From Hydractinia symbiolongicarpus (taxonomy: Eukaryota > Cnidaria > Hydrozoa > Anthoathecata > Hydractiniidae): DNA of 64,000 nt. Shown here piece after piece: positions 63,201-64,000 of this stretch (position 1 is the stretch's first letter; every line of letters begins with the position of its first letter). The DNA lies in assembly GCF_029227915.1 (NCBI RefSeq), contig NC_079881.1:30233501-30297500 (forward strand), given 5' to 3'. Under the pieces are notes generated by a model that had not been told where the DNA came from, did no database searches, and saw only the letters and a list, made by a program, of their open reading frames with translations. The position numbers were made by a program, and so were the translations under genes.

Positions 63201-64000
63201 ATGATACTTGTAGTTTTTAAAAATGTTTTCATTTTTGATGAGACGCTGAATAAAAGAAGTTTAATCGCCGGCAAACGAAAACCCGCGATTTCCCGTAAAT
63301 CCCGGTCTCGGCCCGTATAGTCAAAAGTATACAAGGAAAGTACCCAGTGAGTAAACTCATTTCCCTAACGAATTTTTAAATTATTTTTTTACCACTAAAA
63401 CGCATGAGACTTGTAGTTTTCAAAAATGTTTTCATTTTTGATGAGACGCTGAATAAAAGAAGTTTAATCGCCGGCAAACGAAATCCTGCGATTTCCCGTA
63501 AATCCCGGACTCGGCCCGTATAGTCAAAAGTATACAAAGAGAGTACCCAGGGTGTAAACTCATTTCCCGAACGATTTTTTAAATTATTTTTTCACCACTA
63601 AAACGCATGAGACTTGTAGTTTTCAAAAATGTTTTCATTTTTGATGAGACGCTGAATAAAAGAAGTTTAATCGCCGGCAAACGAAAACCCGCGATTTCCC
63701 GTAAATCCCGGGCTTGGCCCATATAGTCAAAAGTATACAAAGAAAGTACCCAGGGAGTAAACTCATTTCCCGAACGATTTTTTAAATTACTTTTTCACCA
63801 CTAAAACGCATGAGACTTGTAGTTTTTAAAAATGTTTTCATTTTTGATGAGACGCTGAATAAAAGAAGTTTAATCGCCGGCAAACGAAAATCTGCGATTT
63901 CCCGTAAATTCTGGACTCGGCCCGTATAGTCAAAAGTATACAAAGAAAGTACCCAGTGAGTAAACTCATTTCCCAAACGATTTTTTAAATTATTATTTCA
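60236..64000. repeat. 10.13-kb repeat unit, second copy (cut by window end)
   Basis: This block matches 50106 onward, first at 10,130 bp and then, after 62.4 kb, at 10,161 bp (52809/62970 and 53621/63782). The change of 31 bp equals 609 minus 578 and comes from a different internal expansion in each copy. The GGCCCATATAG variant occurs at both 53555 and 63716. The copy continues past the right edge. Confidence 0.85.
61218..62427. repeat. 609-bp duplication inside the second 10.13-kb unit
   Basis: Three full monomers are duplicated; CGGACTGGGCTCG at about 61304 and 61913 is 609 bp apart. Both copies share GAATGAATTTTT, TTGTAGGTTTCAAAAATG, AAGAAGTTAAATCGCC, CCCGTACTCAGCCCG and CCCATGGAG. The junction monomer near 61,795-61,830 is a hybrid of TTTCAAAACTAAAGCCC on its left and TTTTCAAAAATG on its right, with the private sequence GACTAGTAG between. 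Confidence 0.85.

Larger units (their letters stand above)
1..64000. repeat. 203-bp satellite DNA array, whole window
   Basis: Every part of the window is built from head-to-tail copies of one monomer. The landmark GTCAAAAGTATAC at position 1 recurs at 204, 407 and 610, giving a period of exactly 203 bp, and the same order of landmarks (CCACTAAA, GAGACTTGTAG, CATTTTTGATGAGACG, ATCGCCGGCAAAC, TTTCCCGTAAAT, CTCGGCCCGTATAG) continues to the last base. All copies point the same way. Allowing for about 39 monomers shortened by 31 bp and two 96-bp deletions, the window holds roughly 320 units. Neither array edge is present. No gene, RNA gene or unrelated insertion interrupts it. Such arrays usually lie in heterochromatin near centromeres or telomeres; that location is inference here. 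I do not recognise the family and cannot name the species. Confidence 0.98.

Noticed and set aside
57-63976. Roughly 100 minus-strand open reading frames of 61-64 codons, nearly identical, and a few of 100-102 codons
   Set aside because: Each lies inside one monomer or spans about 1.5 monomers. Since 203 and 172 are not multiples of 3, consecutive copies fall in different frames. Differences between copies follow the DNA subfamilies, there is no start context or codon bias that sets them apart, and most monomers have the frame broken. They are a by-product of the repeat.
1-64000. CRISPR-like array, given regular repeats
   Set aside because: There are no unique spacers. The entire 203-bp period is repeated, and no cas-like gene is present.
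1-64000. Telomeric repeats or a transposon-derived array
   Set aside because: I saw no runs of TTAGG, TTAGGG or TTTAGGG units, no terminal inverted repeats or target-site duplications around any block, and no reverse transcriptase or transposase fragments.
1-64000. Assembly collapse or artificial expansion
   Set aside because: It cannot be excluded from sequence alone, but many blocks carry private single-base variants and copy-specific indels (for example 46969, 47653 and 57541), which argues against simple duplicated contigs. Long-read coverage would settle it.

Overview
The whole 64 kb window is one uninterrupted tandem array of an AT-rich satellite DNA. The basic monomer is 203 bp (about 37% G+C by hand count on one monomer) and the array holds roughly 320 monomer units, all in the same orientation. 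It runs off both ends of the window. I find no protein-coding gene, tRNA, rRNA, CRISPR array, transposon terminal repeat or non-satellite spacer anywhere. The open reading frames that recur about every 203 bp on the minus strand are by-products of the repeat, not genes: neither 203 nor 172 is divisible by 3, so the frame shifts from one monomer to the next. The window suggests heterochromatin of a eukaryote, possibly pericentromeric or subtelomeric. The sequence alone does not identify the species. An excess of CpG over expectation argues mildly against a host that heavily methylates this DNA, such as a vertebrate or many plants, but this is inference.

Two main monomer lengths exist. The 203-bp form is standard. 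A 172-bp form carries a 31-bp deletion that removes the GC-rich end of one monomer and the start of the next. About 39 copies were counted, all between 6.9 and 62.7 kb and none in the first 6.8 kb. A rarer 96-bp deletion leaves a 107-bp remnant and occurs exactly twice.

On top of the monomers lies a mosaic of higher-order repeats (HORs), recognised by shared private variants. Region by region: 0-3 kb, five-monomer HOR of 1,015 bp; 3.2-6.7 kb, 1,828-bp tandem duplication; 7.3-10.1 kb, second copy of 2.0-4.9 kb at a 5,249-bp shift; 10.3-12.5 kb, 953-bp HOR; 12.0-18.8 kb, two 3,383-bp copies, each containing three 405-bp dimers; 20.0-21.4 kb, a partial third copy; 21.2-27.1 kb, three copies of a 1,967-bp ten-monomer HOR; 26.5-28.1 kb, 781-bp duplication; 28.7-30.0 kb, 609-bp duplication; 30.3-35.9 kb, repeated at 43.1-48.75 kb (shift 12,842 bp) and partly at 54.0-55.5 kb; 37.2-39.1 kb, 982-bp HOR; 40.9-43.7 kb, 812- and 781-bp duplications; 46.8-50.3 kb, 1,998-bp duplication; 50.1 kb to the end, a 10.13-kb unit and the first 3.8 kb of its second copy; 55.9-60.2 kb, 1,389-, 406- and 1,794-bp duplications in a more diverged zone.

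The array therefore looks like the product of repeated unequal exchange and local amplification at scales from 203 bp to 12.8 kb, with patches that look like gene conversion. Nothing here resembles a new protein-based system. The points of interest are the recombination record, a conserved hairpin-capable inverted repeat with a paired change in one subfamily, and the length-variant subfamily. All boundaries below were set by eye and are good to about 50-100 bp unless a junction is stated exactly.
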